This document shows, piece after piece, positions 8,153 through 17,889 of a stretch of 64,000 bases of DNA (positions within the stretch are counted from its first letter, which is position 1; the number at the start of each line of letters is the position of its first letter). Location: NCBI GenBank assembly GCA_947450645.1, contig CANFWH010000007.1:1-64000 (forward strand), in the 5' to 3' direction. The stretch comes from Comamonadaceae bacterium. GTDB lineage: Bacteria; Pseudomonadota; Gammaproteobacteria; Burkholderiales; Burkholderiaceae_C. The notes beneath the pieces are model-generated. The model was not told the origin of the DNA and searched no databases. It saw nothing but the letters and a program-made list of their open reading frames with translations. Made by a program: the position numbers and the translations under genes.

Positions 8153-9128
8153 GGCTAGCCACAAGCTCGCACATTTTGGCGTTGACGGACGCGGTCTTGC
8201 CATGCTTGGCGGCAAGCCTGACGACTGCGCCGCACAAATCATCGACTTCAGTGACGCGACCCTTTTGTACATCGTCCCACATGGAGGAGCGCGCAGCAGG
8301 ATCCATGCGCAACATTTTTTGCGCGATGCGCGTGAAGATGAAGTTGGGCAGACGCAAAATATGCGTCATGGTACGTGGCGATGCGGCCGCTAACTGCGCT
8401 GGGATAATGCCCGCGTAAGCCATACTGGATAAGGCTTCCCGCTGGAGCGTTGCGAGCACGACACGAAAATGCCTGTCTAACAATTCATCCAGCAGCGGCA
8501 CATTGGACAGTGCATTGATGGGGTTGTTGAGGTTCAGCAGCAGCTTGCCCCACTGCACGCTTTTCATATCGCTTGTCACGCTGACCCTAATGCCAGCAGC
8601 ATTCAACCGTGCGGCAATGTCGTTTGATTTTTTGCCAGCCTCTAGCTGAACTTTTCCAGCAGTGGCGCGGTGGACGTGAGCGCCCGTTTTCATCACGACG
8701 TTGTAGGGCACCATGCCCGCAAGCACCTGTGCATGGGGCGCAGCGGCTTGGATGCGAGCGACGTTTTCCACGCCGTTTTGCAGCGAAATGATGACGGTGC
8801 GAGCGCTGGCGTTCGTGCTCACACACGTCGCTATTTCTGCTGCGGCACTGCTCGTTGCCCCGCCTTTCACGCACAGCAAAACAACGACATTGGCACGCTC
8901 TGTTGGCGGCAACTTCGCATACGCCGTTTGAAAATCAGGCGCAAGATGAAGCTGCTGGCTTGGCACGTCCGCAGCAAAGCCATCGAGATCAGTGACCCGC
9001 AAAGCCACGTCTGTCAAGGCTTCCAGCTGGTACGATCTTGCCACCAAGCTGACTGATTCGCCTGCAGCGGCAAGTCTGCCACCGATGTAGCTGCCGATAG
9101 CACCGCTACCGACGACGATGAAGTTCAT
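8097..9128 (-). CDS. ketopantoate reductase family protein (ApbA/PanE-like)
   Basis: A 343-residue NADP-dependent reductase. It opens MNFIVVGSGAIGSYIGGRLA, the Rossmann GxGxxG motif of 2-dehydropantoate 2-reductase, and carries SLQNGVEN and the catalytic Lys region WGKLLLNLNNPINAL. The pathway role would be reduction of ketopantoate to pantoate for CoA, but the family has many paralogues with other 2-oxoacid substrates, so panE is not assigned. It is longer than the ~300-residue E. coli enzyme. It follows the MetE-like gene after 14 bp and overlaps the convergent SCO1-type gene by 56 bp at its 3' end. Confidence 0.8.
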   Translation of the reverse strand: MNFIVVGSGAIGSYIGGRLAAAGESVSLVARSYQLEALTDVALRVTDLDGFAADVPSQQLHLAPDFQTAYAKLPPTERANVVVLLCVKGGATSSAAAEIATCVSTNASARTVIISLQNGVENVARIQAAAPHAQVLAGMVPYNVVMKTGAHVHRATAGKVQLEAGKKSNDIAARLNAAGIRVSVTSDMKSVQWGKLLLNLNNPINALSNVPLLDELLDRHFRVVLATLQREALSSMAYAGIIPAQLAAASPRTMTHILRLPNFIFTRIAQKMLRMDPAARSSMWDDVQKGRVTEVDDLCGAVVRLAAKHGKTASVNAKMCELVASLKKGDQWTGRQLRQALRV

Positions 9129-9142
9129 GCAGAGAGCCTCAA

Positions 9143-10255
9143 TTAAGACTCACCCCACATCTCGTTTGCCGTTTCAATGACTAAACGTAGTTTGCTTCGC
9201 TGCGCTTCTACGGCGATATCGTTGCCATGTACGGTGCTGGAAAAGCCGCATTGCGGCGACAGCGCGAGCTGTTCCATCGGCGCGTATTTGGCAGCTTCTT
9301 CGATGCGACGCTTGAGATCATCTTTGTTTTCCATCGTGCCAATTTTTGTTGTCACAAGGCCTAGAACCACGGTCTTGCCTTTTGGCAAAAACCGTAGTGG
9401 GCGGAAGTCGCCGCTGCGGTCGTCGTCGTACTCTAAAAAGTACGCGTCGATGTTCATCTCGGACAGCAGCGCTTCGGCGACAGGCTCGTAATTGCCTGCG
9501 GCTGCATGTGTGCTTTTAAAGTTGCCACGGCACAAGTGCATCGCAAGCGTCATGCCAGCGGGCTTTTGCGCCACGACGAGATTAATAAATTTGGCATAGC
9601 GATGTGCGAGTTCGTTGGGGTCATCTCCTCGGCTTTGCGCGCCTGCGCGCATGTGTTCGTCGCATAAGTAGGCAAGGTTCGTATCGTCCATTTGAACGTA
9701 GTTGCAACCAGCGGCGCTAAGCGAACGAAGCTCATCACCATAAGCCTTAGCGACGTCCTCATAAAACGTAGGCTCTAGCTCGGGATAGGCGGTGCGGCTA
9801 ATGCCAGCGCGGCCTCCGCGAAAGTGCAGCATGGTAGGAGATGGAATCGTGACCTTTGGGGTATGACCTGCCGCAACTTGCGATTTGAGGTACTGAAAGT
9901 CAGCCAATTGGATTTGCTTGGCATGGGTCACTTTGTCCACGACGTGAATGGCGGGAGGCGCTAAATGCTCCACGCCATCTGCGCCTACGGTGAGCGTGAC
10001 TTCACCGACTTTGACGCCACCTAATTGCTCTAAAAAGTCGAGATGGAAATACGTGCGGCGGAACTCGCCATCGGTAATCGATTTGAGTCCCACGTCTTGC
10101 TGAAACTTGACGATTTCGGTGATGGCTTTGTCTTCAACTAAGCGAAGCTGCTCAGGCGTGATTCGCCCAGAAGCCTTATCCGCTCTGGCTTCCAAGAGGT
10201 ATTGCGGGCGAAGAAAGCTGCCAACGTGGTCGTAGCGGGCGGGTAGTTTTGCCAT
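9143..10255 (-). CDS. MetE C-terminal-like methyltransferase
   Basis: 370 residues resembling only the C-terminal catalytic half of cobalamin-independent methionine synthase (MetE, ~750 residues). It opens RYDHVGSFLRP and has SITDGEFRR. The zinc-site elements are visible: HLCRGN, a Glu in FLEYDDD, and the late Cys in LSPQCGFSS. Stand-alone copies of this domain are common in Burkholderiales; their methyl donor is generally not the folate polyglutamate of MetE and is often unknown. A good Shine-Dalgarno AGGAG precedes the ATG. The antiporter gene lies 45 bp upstream and the ApbA/PanE-like gene 14 bp downstream. Confidence 0.82.
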   Translation of the reverse strand: MAKLPARYDHVGSFLRPQYLLEARADKASGRITPEQLRLVEDKAITEIVKFQQDVGLKSITDGEFRRTYFHLDFLEQLGGVKVGEVTLTVGADGVEHLAPPAIHVVDKVTHAKQIQLADFQYLKSQVAAGHTPKVTIPSPTMLHFRGGRAGISRTAYPELEPTFYEDVAKAYGDELRSLSAAGCNYVQMDDTNLAYLCDEHMRAGAQSRGDDPNELAHRYAKFINLVVAQKPAGMTLAMHLCRGNFKSTHAAAGNYEPVAEALLSEMNIDAYFLEYDDDRSGDFRPLRFLPKGKTVVLGLVTTKIGTMENKDDLKRRIEEAAKYAPMEQLALSPQCGFSSTVHGNDIAVEAQRSKLRLVIETANEMWGES

Positions 10256-10300
10256 ATCTAAAGTCTCCTAATTAAAAATAAAAAAATGAATAGCGTGAGT

Positions 10301-12085
10301 TTAATGATGTCCATCTTCGTCTTCATCGTAGTAGTCGCGTAGCAAACTATACCTTGCACTGCGCTGATCTTGCACGATGCGGATGACGCGGCGCATCGGT
10401 ACACCCACCATCGCCAGCGCGTGGGAAGCCAGCATCAATGAGCCTTCCAGCGCATCGGGCACGACTTCGGTTGCGCCTGCTGCTTGTAGCGCCTCTAAGT
10501 CGTGGTCGTCGATGGTGCGAATAATCACAGGAACGCTCTTGGCGTGCTCGCGCATCCAAGCCAGCAAGCGTAGCGCCGCAGGCGTGTCAATAAAGGTGAT
10601 GACGAGTGCGCGTGCGCGGTGGACGCCCAGCGCTTGCAGCGTTGCGGGTTTGGTCGCATCGCCAAAAACGGCACTCGTGCGCGCCTTATGCGGCGTGGCT
10701 TTCGGGCTTGTTTGATGGGTATGCTCAATGAGGTCAGGGTCTAGATCGACCGCTACCGTAGGGATGTTTTCTGCTGCCAACATCGCAGTCAAATTCTGAC
10801 CACTGCGGCTATAGCCACACACGATGACATGGTCGCGTATCTTTAACGTCTTAGCAGCGGTTTGCGTGAGGGAGAGCGATTGTGTGAGCCACTCGCTGCT
10901 AATAACCTTGAGCACCAACCAGTTGCTGTGCATGATGATGAAGGGCGTTGCCAGCATCGACACGACCATGCTGGCAAGAATAGGATTGAGTAGTTCGGGC
11001 GGCACGAGTTTTTGCTGGCTTGTCAGCGTGAGCAACACAAAACCGAATTCACCCGCCTGCGCCAAATAGAGTCCCGTGCGTAGCGCCACACCTTTGGAAG
11101 CCCCGAATCCATTGGCTAAGAGGGCAACGAGCGCTGACTTAAAGAATACGGGTAAGAAGCTCAGTACCAGCACGAGCGGCCACTGATCCAGCACCAAACG
11201 CCAATTGAGCAACATGCCAATTGAAATAAAAAATAGACCCAAAAGTACATCGTGGAACGGCCTGATTTCCGCTTCGACTTGATGCTTGAACTCAGTCTCC
11301 GAAATCAGCATTCCCGCAATAAAGGCACCGAGTGCAAGGCTCAGCCCAGCTAGCTCGGTCAGCCAAGCCAAGCCCAAAGTGATGAGCAAGATATTGAGCA
11401 CAAACAGCTCTTCGCTTTTTTTTCGTGCGACTAATTTAAGCCATGCGTGCATGACGCGTTTGCCGCCCACCAAAAGCACAGTGACGATAAGCGCACCCTT
11501 GAAAGCCCCAACCAGTAAGGCTTGCACGAGATCCGATGCGGGGGCACCCAAGGCGGGAATCAAAATTAAAAGCGGCACCACGGCAATATCTTGAAAGAGC
11601 AAGACACCCATGACGCGCCTGCCATGTTCGCTTTGCAACTCGGCGCGGTCGGCTAAGAGCTTGGCCACGATGGCCGTGCTACTCATGGCCAGCGCTGCCG
11701 ATAGTGCGACAGAGGCTTGCCACGTCATGTGCAGTGTGCCAATCCACCAGCTTGGGAAAAGAAATGTCAGCCCTAAAGATGCGACAGGTGCGACCAGCAG
11801 GGTGACGAAGACTTGCAAGAGACCCAGCCCAAACACATGACGGCGCATGGCTTGGAGCTTTGGTAAGCTGAACTCCAGTCCAATGACGAACATTAAAAAC
11901 ACCACGCCAAATTCGCCTAAGTGACGGATGGATTCGGATTGATCTGCGAGGGCCAAGGCGTTTGGACCAATCAAAACGCCTACTGTTAAGTAGCCCAGCA
12001 TGGGTGGGAGTTTGAGACTTTTGAACACCACCACGCCCAGCACAGCGGCGAGCAAATAAAGTAGGGTGAGTTCTAAAGAGGTCAC
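10301..12085 (-). CDS. monovalent cation:proton antiporter-2 (KefB/KefC-like)
   Basis: The 594-residue inner-membrane protein has an N-terminal Na+/H+-exchanger domain of about 12 transmembrane segments (residues 5-385) with LEFSLPKL and the GEFGFVL stretch. It ends in a TrkA-N/RCK domain beginning HVIVCGYSRSGQN (about 410-530), a nucleotide-binding regulatory module. Such CPA2 proteins exchange K+ or Na+ for H+. The absence of a KefF/KefG partner and differences from true KefB/C leave the exact ion open. It starts 16 bp after the response regulator stop, so it may be part of the same transcript and a possible target of that regulator. Confidence 0.9.
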   Translation of the reverse strand: MTSLELTLLYLLAAVLGVVVFKSLKLPPMLGYLTVGVLIGPNALALADQSESIRHLGEFGVVFLMFVIGLEFSLPKLQAMRRHVFGLGLLQVFVTLLVAPVASLGLTFLFPSWWIGTLHMTWQASVALSAALAMSSTAIVAKLLADRAELQSEHGRRVMGVLLFQDIAVVPLLILIPALGAPASDLVQALLVGAFKGALIVTVLLVGGKRVMHAWLKLVARKKSEELFVLNILLITLGLAWLTELAGLSLALGAFIAGMLISETEFKHQVEAEIRPFHDVLLGLFFISIGMLLNWRLVLDQWPLVLVLSFLPVFFKSALVALLANGFGASKGVALRTGLYLAQAGEFGFVLLTLTSQQKLVPPELLNPILASMVVSMLATPFIIMHSNWLVLKVISSEWLTQSLSLTQTAAKTLKIRDHVIVCGYSRSGQNLTAMLAAENIPTVAVDLDPDLIEHTHQTSPKATPHKARTSAVFGDATKPATLQALGVHRARALVITFIDTPAALRLLAWMREHAKSVPVIIRTIDDHDLEALQAAGATEVVPDALEGSLMLASHALAMVGVPMRRVIRIVQDQRSARYSLLRDYYDEDEDGHH

Positions 12086-12101
12086 GGCAACAACGCTGGC
12101 A

Positions 12102-12743
12102 TTACGCGCCCTTGGTTCTTACTAAGTTAGCCAGCTCGACGGCAGATTTAACGCCTAGCTTTTCAAAGACGCGAGCGCGGTGGACTTCGACGGTGCGCAC
12201 ACTTATGCCAAGCTCGTCGGCAATGAGTTTGTTGGCTAGGCCATCCATCACAAGGCGCATAACGGCTTGTTCGCGCTCGGTGAGATCGGCCAATTTTTTA
12301 TGGATGCTGCTTTGCGCAAGGCTTCGCGCAATCGCTTCGTTCGATTGCTGTAGCGCGGCTTCAATGCGATCGACGAGTAAGTTGTTGGAAAACGGTTTTT
12401 CGCAAAAATCAAAAGCACCGCGTTTGACGGCATCTACCGCTGTGGGCACGTCGGCGTGACCTGTCAAAAAGATAACAGGCATGGTGCTGGTTAGGTCGTG
12501 GGCGAGTAGCTCGCTAAAGAGTTCCAGTCCACTCATGCCTGGCATACGCACATCCAGCAGTACGCAACTGGGATATTTACTACTGTGCCTAGGTAGCGCG
12601 GCTAAAAAAGATTCTGCGCTGTCAAAACTCTCGTTTGAGAGGCGTCGTGTGCGTAGCATCCATGAGAGGGCTTCGCGCACGCCTGCGTCGTCGTCCACGA
12701 TATAGACGGTGGCGTCAAGTAGTGGTTTAGAGAGTGTGGTCAT
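12102..12743 (-). CDS. FixJ-type two-component response regulator
   Basis: 213 residues. The receiver domain (about 10-130) has the acidic pair in VDDD, the phospho-acceptor Asp64 in LLDVRMPG, FLTGHAD, and the conserved Lys in CEKPF. A LuxR/FixJ-type helix-turn-helix follows (about 150-205: LTEREQAVMRLVMDG, LGISVRTVEVHRARV). It is a DNA-binding transcription regulator, phosphorylated by the kinase encoded just upstream. The first 17 bp overlap the end of the kinase gene, so the two are translationally coupled. The regulon is unknown. Confidence 0.93.
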   Translation of the reverse strand: MTTLSKPLLDATVYIVDDDAGVREALSWMLRTRRLSNESFDSAESFLAALPRHSSKYPSCVLLDVRMPGMSGLELFSELLAHDLTSTMPVIFLTGHADVPTAVDAVKRGAFDFCEKPFSNNLLVDRIEAALQQSNEAIARSLAQSSIHKKLADLTEREQAVMRLVMDGLANKLIADELGISVRTVEVHRARVFEKLGVKSAVELANLVRTKGA

Positions 12744-14439
12744 GGTGGGGTTCGTGGTCCGTCATCAGCTTAAAACTAAAGGTGGTGCCTGTTCGCGGCG
12801 GCTCGGTTTGGGTAGTGTAGATGAGGCTACTGGCGTGCTGCTCGATCACCGTGCGGCATAAACTGAGACCGAGTCCCATGCCTTCGTCTTTGGTCGTGAA
12901 GAAGGGCGTGAAGAGGCGCTGTGAGACATCTTGTGTGAGGCCTGGACCGCGATCGCTGATTTGAAATTCGACGAGTGGCGGCTCGCCTTCGCGCTCGCTA
13001 GGGCAGGATTTAGCCACCAAGGTGAGCCTGCGCTGAGGGGGGGGCGTGGCGCTTGAGTCCATCGCCTGCATACCGTTACGGGCAAGGTTGATGATGACTT
13101 GTTCTACCAAGGTGGCATCGCACCAGACGCGGGGCAGATGGGGCTCGATTTGCTGATCGATACGCACGCCAAGCTGCTTGGCTTGTAGGCCAATCAGTGG
13201 CAGCACCGCATCCAGCAAGACCGCAGGCTCCACAAAGCTGCGTTCGGTTTCGCGGCGGCGCACAAAGCCGTGCACGCTTTTAATGACTTGCCCCGCCCTT
13301 GCCGATTGACTGGCAATGCGTTCGAGTGCAATTTTGAGTTCATACAAATTTTGCGTACTGGGTTGGCTACTCGCGTCGCTTGGCAATAAATTCAAACTGC
13401 CTGTGGCATAGCTGGCAATGGCCGCCAAGGGTTGATTCAGTTCATGACTGAGCATTGATGCCATCTCGCCCAGCGTCGCCAGGCGGGCGCTTTTTTGCAG
13501 ACGCTCCAGGCTTTGGCGCGAGACCTCTTCTGCCTTGCGTTGTTGGATGATTTCGCGCGCCAGTTTGGCTTCGGTGCGAATACGCTTGCGCGTATCGCGA
13601 TAAAGTAACCACAGCACAGCCAACAAGGCCAGTACCAGCGCGAGGGCAAGAGCCGTGGGTGTATTGGCCAACCAATAAGGCGCGCTACGCCAACGCTCGA
13701 TGCGCAAAATGATGGTCATGCCTGGCAGATTGAGTACGGTTTGTGCGGCGAATTTATTTCCTGATCGGTTGGAATTGCCGATCATGGCTAAACGTGCACC
13801 ATCGGCTTCAAGTAGTGATACTTCTTCTTGCCGCTTGATGCTGCTCTCACTCCATTCCTTGAGCATGCGATCTAGCGAATAGGTTGCCACCAAATAACCC
13901 GTGAGATGATTGTTCTCTACCGTGGGCATGCACATATCCATCACTTCAAACCCCGTGCCATTACCTTGTGGCACAAAGTAGCTGTTGCTGTAGGCGGGCT
14001 CTAGCGACCGCGCTGCAAGCGCACAAGCATGCGCCACGTCAGTGGCAAAATTGTGCCTACCAAAGTACTCGAAGATACCTTCTTTAGAGAGGCGTGGCAA
14101 AAAGGCACTATTGCCCAAGGTTTCAATTTTGAAAGCCAGATTGCGCCGCTCGATGCGTAACATTTCTGGCTGTTGCTGTAGCAGCACCCTAGCCGTGCGT
14201 TGCCAGTTGGGTGCTTCGCGTTCGACCAAGGCTTGCAGCCGCTGCGCATCGCGTGCCAGCTTGGCGCGGATATCACTCGCTAAATCGTTGGCGCTGAGCT
14301 CTAACTGATCTTCAAAGCGCGTTTGTTCGTAACGTCCAACCAACCAAACCAAAGAGGCCATCAGCACTGCAAGCAAGATCAACAGTAGCACCCAAAGCCA
14401 TGTACGACGATTACGCGGCATCATGGTGGGGATTCTCAT
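12727..14439 (-). CDS. sensor histidine kinase (DctB/FixL-like)
   Basis: 570 residues. The ATG at 14439 is chosen because it overlaps the upstream yhdP stop as ATGA; the longer frame to 14490 would extend into yhdP. There are two transmembrane segments (about 13-35 and 250-275) bracketing a ~215-residue periplasmic sensor region, then a short coiled linker. The H-box HELNQPLAAIASY carries the phospho-His. The ATP-binding domain has the N-box NLARNGMQAM and glycine boxes SDRGPGL and GMGLGLSLCRTV. The H-box type is that of DctB/FixL kinases. The ligand is unknown. It pairs with the FixJ-type regulator downstream. Confidence 0.92.
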   Translation of the reverse strand: MRIPTMMPRNRRTWLWVLLLILLAVLMASLVWLVGRYEQTRFEDQLELSANDLASDIRAKLARDAQRLQALVEREAPNWQRTARVLLQQQPEMLRIERRNLAFKIETLGNSAFLPRLSKEGIFEYFGRHNFATDVAHACALAARSLEPAYSNSYFVPQGNGTGFEVMDMCMPTVENNHLTGYLVATYSLDRMLKEWSESSIKRQEEVSLLEADGARLAMIGNSNRSGNKFAAQTVLNLPGMTIILRIERWRSAPYWLANTPTALALALVLALLAVLWLLYRDTRKRIRTEAKLAREIIQQRKAEEVSRQSLERLQKSARLATLGEMASMLSHELNQPLAAIASYATGSLNLLPSDASSQPSTQNLYELKIALERIASQSARAGQVIKSVHGFVRRRETERSFVEPAVLLDAVLPLIGLQAKQLGVRIDQQIEPHLPRVWCDATLVEQVIINLARNGMQAMDSSATPPPQRRLTLVAKSCPSEREGEPPLVEFQISDRGPGLTQDVSQRLFTPFFTTKDEGMGLGLSLCRTVIEQHASSLIYTTQTEPPRTGTTFSFKLMTDHEPHHDHTL

Positions 14440-17400
14440 GGCGCGGGCGAGTTTTGACGTTTGGGTTGTGTAATTTTGGGCTCTATCCACGTGCCTTGGA
14501 TGCTGTACTCCTTGGTGGCTGCGGCAATAACGGGGCGGCGCAGCACCAACTGCGCCAGGTAAGTGGCTGCACCCACCACAGGGTTAATCAAGGTGGCAAT
14601 CAGCGAAGCCCCGCCCGCATTGATGTCGGGCAGTACAAGCACGTGCAAGTTTTGTGTTTCTTTGGCCAAATCAACGCTGCCATCCATGGACACCAAGGCC
14701 AGCACGCTCTTCATTTGCAGATTTTTAGAACTCAGCACACCATCGGCGATTTGCGCGTCGCCGCCCAGGCTATCAAAAGCAAAGCCATCGGAGAACACAT
14801 CGCGGAAGTCGAGCGTCAGGAGTCTTGGCAAAGCCTGCAAGCTAAGCACATTAAAAAATCGACCTGCTTTGCCAGGTTCAATTTTTAAAAACTGTCCTTT
14901 GGACATATCCATTTTGAGTTGCCCTGCCAGCGTGGGGATGTTGATGTTCCATGGTGAGCCAACCCATGCCACACGGCCTTGTAGCGTGCCCTTGCCCGCT
15001 TTTATCGTGCTAGGAAGTCCCAAGCGTGTGAGCAGTAAGCCTGAGTCGGCAACATCTAAATCGAACTGCACATCGACACGTCTTTTGCCCATCGCGTCAC
15101 TATTCGCATCGCTGCTAGGTAGCCACACGCCCGAGGCTTTGAGTGTGGCGTCAGGGTTGGTGATGCCCAGTTTTTGCACGCGCCACTCTTGCGCAACGCC
15201 GCTGCCCAAATAGCCTGGCGAGCGCTGGTTGACGGCTAGTATTTCAATGCGTCCGACTTTTTTCCCCGTGACTTCAAAATCGTCTACCACTATATCCAGA
15301 GCGGGGATACGATCGGGCGCGGTTTGCAGCAATTGCTCGATTTGTGATTTGCTACTGGCGTCCGGCACAATGAGTTTTGCGAGGCGTAAATAAAGCTGCC
15401 CAGCCTGATCGGTGCTGGGTGCGCGGTATTCGCCATAGCCATTGAAGTCGCTGGCGTTGGCGTTGATGCGCCATGTGCGTCCTACCTTACTCGCACCCAG
15501 CACAACTTGCGTAAAGCTGCGATTGGCAAACCTAAGTGTTTCAAATTGCGCAGCAACTTGATTAGGGAGATAGCTAGCAGCGGCACTCGCTGCGCCAGCG
15601 TTGCCGCTGGGCGCAGCTTCTAACTTATCCAGTGCCAGCACAGGACTCCACAGACTCAAGTCAAACAAGTCCATATGCAGCACGGCGCTCACGCCTTGCT
15701 CGGGAAGGGTAAGTTCGCTTGCGTAGGCGGGGTTGGACGCAAGCACAATACTGCCGCGCTGCACGACGGCAGGTTTGCCAAGGCCTGCACTAATGTCGCG
15801 GATAAACTCAGCGTTGACGAGGTGTGAGAGTGAAATCCGCAAGCGATCTTGCACATTGCTTGTTTTGACTTGCTGCACACGCAGGGGCCAATTGGCTGCG
15901 GCTGGTTTGTCTAGTGGCGCGGGCAAATCAAGCCGCATACCCACTAGCGTGGACTCAATAATCAAACCCGCACCACCCAAGCGCGGTTCTAGCGAAAACG
16001 TATAGGGTGCTTTGCCTTGTATGCGAGACGTCAATTGACCGCGTAGCGGCATACGCTGCCACGCGATCAGTCCTTCGGCGCTGAAGGTGCCACTGCCGGT
16101 TATTTTTTGTGCATTGCCCGAGAGTTTGACTTCACCACCCAGCAACGCGGCTTGCAGACCACTCAATTGAAAACCTGTTGGTGTGAGATTGATTTTTCCT
16201 TTGACATGCGAGAGTGGTGGCGTGACAGCATTCCACACAAGATCGTTATCTAGTAATTGCACGTAACCCGATACTTTGCTTTGCGCGGGTGTGGCAATGG
16301 GGATGGTGAGGTGCAAGTTGCTCGTGAAATTGCCTGTGCCCTCACTATTGGCCAGCGCATCTTTGGTAATGGTTTTGAGTGGTTCAGCTTTGGCAATGGC
16401 GAGTGCATGGGCAAGGCTACCTGCCAATTCGACATTGGCCTCGATAACGGGTGTTCGAATATCAGCGATACGAACCGATCCTTTATTAGTAAGGCCTGCC
16501 AGCTCGCCGCTGATGTTTTCGAGGTTCAATTGCGTGCCATTGAAATCGAAATTAAAACTGGTTTGAGTTAGGTTGGGCCACAGCGCTTTGGGCGCGTCTG
16601 TTTTTTGCGGTATCGATAATTCCGCGCCCTCCACTTTGCCCGAGATCCGTAGCTCCCCTGCTTTGCTATTGGCAAACGACAAACCTTTGAGTGCATCTTT
16701 AAGCGTCAGACGCACATCGGATGCAGTGCCTGCTTGAATCGCACCTTGTAACAGCGGACCCAGTAAGGGTGATGCTCGCGGCGGCACATAGTGGTGCAGG
16801 GCAGCCAAATTGATGCGATCCATATGGGCTGTGGCGTCTAGCTTGTCACCTTCTTTTTTCCACGTGATATCCAAGTCACCTGCGAGATCTGGATTGGCTA
16901 CTCTTGCCTCAAGCCGCGCTTGCAGTTTGTCGTTGCCCACGTCTTTGGCTTGGAGTCGAAAGCGCTCAACTTGCGTCATCAGTGCCACCTCAAATAGCGG
17001 ATTTTTTTCAGAGTCTGGCGCCAAGCTTGCGGTCATGGCTTCAGGTAGCGTGTAACCTGCAGTTTGCACCAGCTTGGCGAGATGCGCCAGTACCAATTGC
17101 TCGCCTTCGACAGCAGTATTTTTGAGTGGCCAATCAAGGCTTGCTTTGAGGTTGCTGGCCAGCTCAGGAATGTTTTTGATCTGAACATCGATACCGCCCG
17201 TCCATGTTCGCCAGTGACCCGCATGGACTTCGAGTAAGGGCTGCGAAAATTTCCCCGTTATTTGCAGTGCTTGCCCGAAAGCCACAGGAGGCGTGGCCTC
17301 CAAGAGGATGCTGTGACTGCGAAGTCCATTTTGCAAAGTGAGCTGCACGTTGCTCGCAGTGGCATTGGGTAGCGCATCTGCGTTGCCAAATAAGTGCGGC

Positions 17401-17888
17401 ATGGCGTCTACCCAATGGAGTGTGCCGCCTCGGATGACAATCTCTTTTTGCGAAAAGATCCAATCGGAAGCCAGGCTGGGCGTGGCTTGCGAGCCGATTT
17501 TGAATCCTGCCACCGTGATCTGACCTGCCGCATCACGCGAAATCGCAAGTGTGGGCGCATCGATGGTGAGACGATCAATTTCAAACGTAAGCAGTGATAG
17601 CGGTGAAACATCGACTTGCACGCGGCCAAGCAGGAGCGCGGGCACTTGCTGGTCATCCAAAATTTGTACATCCTTCAAGCTGAAAGAAGGCAACCATCCT
17701 GATGACTCTGCGCTGATATTACCAATGCGAACGCCGTGTCCCGTTTTTTCGCTAAGGTAAGTTTCAACGCGTGGCCGCAAGTCGTCTATGCGCGGCACGA
17801 CCCAACCATGCAGCAGAGCCGCAGCCATCAAGACAAGTACGCCGCTGATGATGAAAAGCGCGAGCAAGCGCTTGATCAGGGTCTTCAT
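14436..17888 (-). CDS. yhdP: YhdP-family AsmA/TamB-like envelope protein
   Basis: A very large protein of 1150 residues. The ATG at 17888 is preferred to a TTG six codons upstream because MKTLIKRLLALFIISGVLVL forms a proper N-terminal signal anchor. The rest is a long periplasmic region rich in short beta repeats of AsmA type (for example WLPSFSLKDVQILDD), with a C-terminal AsmA-like domain and a basic, proline-containing tail. YhdP-class proteins bridge the periplasm and help move phospholipid to the outer membrane in Enterobacteria; that role is inferred here. The start lies one base after the serC stop. Confidence 0.88.
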   Translation of the reverse strand: MKTLIKRLLALFIISGVLVLMAAALLHGWVVPRIDDLRPRVETYLSEKTGHGVRIGNISAESSGWLPSFSLKDVQILDDQQVPALLLGRVQVDVSPLSLLTFEIDRLTIDAPTLAISRDAAGQITVAGFKIGSQATPSLASDWIFSQKEIVIRGGTLHWVDAMPHLFGNADALPNATASNVQLTLQNGLRSHSILLEATPPVAFGQALQITGKFSQPLLEVHAGHWRTWTGGIDVQIKNIPELASNLKASLDWPLKNTAVEGEQLVLAHLAKLVQTAGYTLPEAMTASLAPDSEKNPLFEVALMTQVERFRLQAKDVGNDKLQARLEARVANPDLAGDLDITWKKEGDKLDATAHMDRINLAALHHYVPPRASPLLGPLLQGAIQAGTASDVRLTLKDALKGLSFANSKAGELRISGKVEGAELSIPQKTDAPKALWPNLTQTSFNFDFNGTQLNLENISGELAGLTNKGSVRIADIRTPVIEANVELAGSLAHALAIAKAEPLKTITKDALANSEGTGNFTSNLHLTIPIATPAQSKVSGYVQLLDNDLVWNAVTPPLSHVKGKINLTPTGFQLSGLQAALLGGEVKLSGNAQKITGSGTFSAEGLIAWQRMPLRGQLTSRIQGKAPYTFSLEPRLGGAGLIIESTLVGMRLDLPAPLDKPAAANWPLRVQQVKTSNVQDRLRISLSHLVNAEFIRDISAGLGKPAVVQRGSIVLASNPAYASELTLPEQGVSAVLHMDLFDLSLWSPVLALDKLEAAPSGNAGAASAAASYLPNQVAAQFETLRFANRSFTQVVLGASKVGRTWRINANASDFNGYGEYRAPSTDQAGQLYLRLAKLIVPDASSKSQIEQLLQTAPDRIPALDIVVDDFEVTGKKVGRIEILAVNQRSPGYLGSGVAQEWRVQKLGITNPDATLKASGVWLPSSDANSDAMGKRRVDVQFDLDVADSGLLLTRLGLPSTIKAGKGTLQGRVAWVGSPWNINIPTLAGQLKMDMSKGQFLKIEPGKAGRFFNVLSLQALPRLLTLDFRDVFSDGFAFDSLGGDAQIADGVLSSKNLQMKSVLALVSMDGSVDLAKETQNLHVLVLPDINAGGASLIATLINPVVGAATYLAQLVLRRPVIAAATKEYSIQGTWIEPKITQPKRQNSPAP

Positions 17889-17889
17889 G

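Noticed and set aside
9001-9021. Another copy of the 21-bp near-palindrome
   Set aside because: Only the arms match and six positions differ; it is explained by the common Ala-Leu-x-x-Val-Ala coding pattern.
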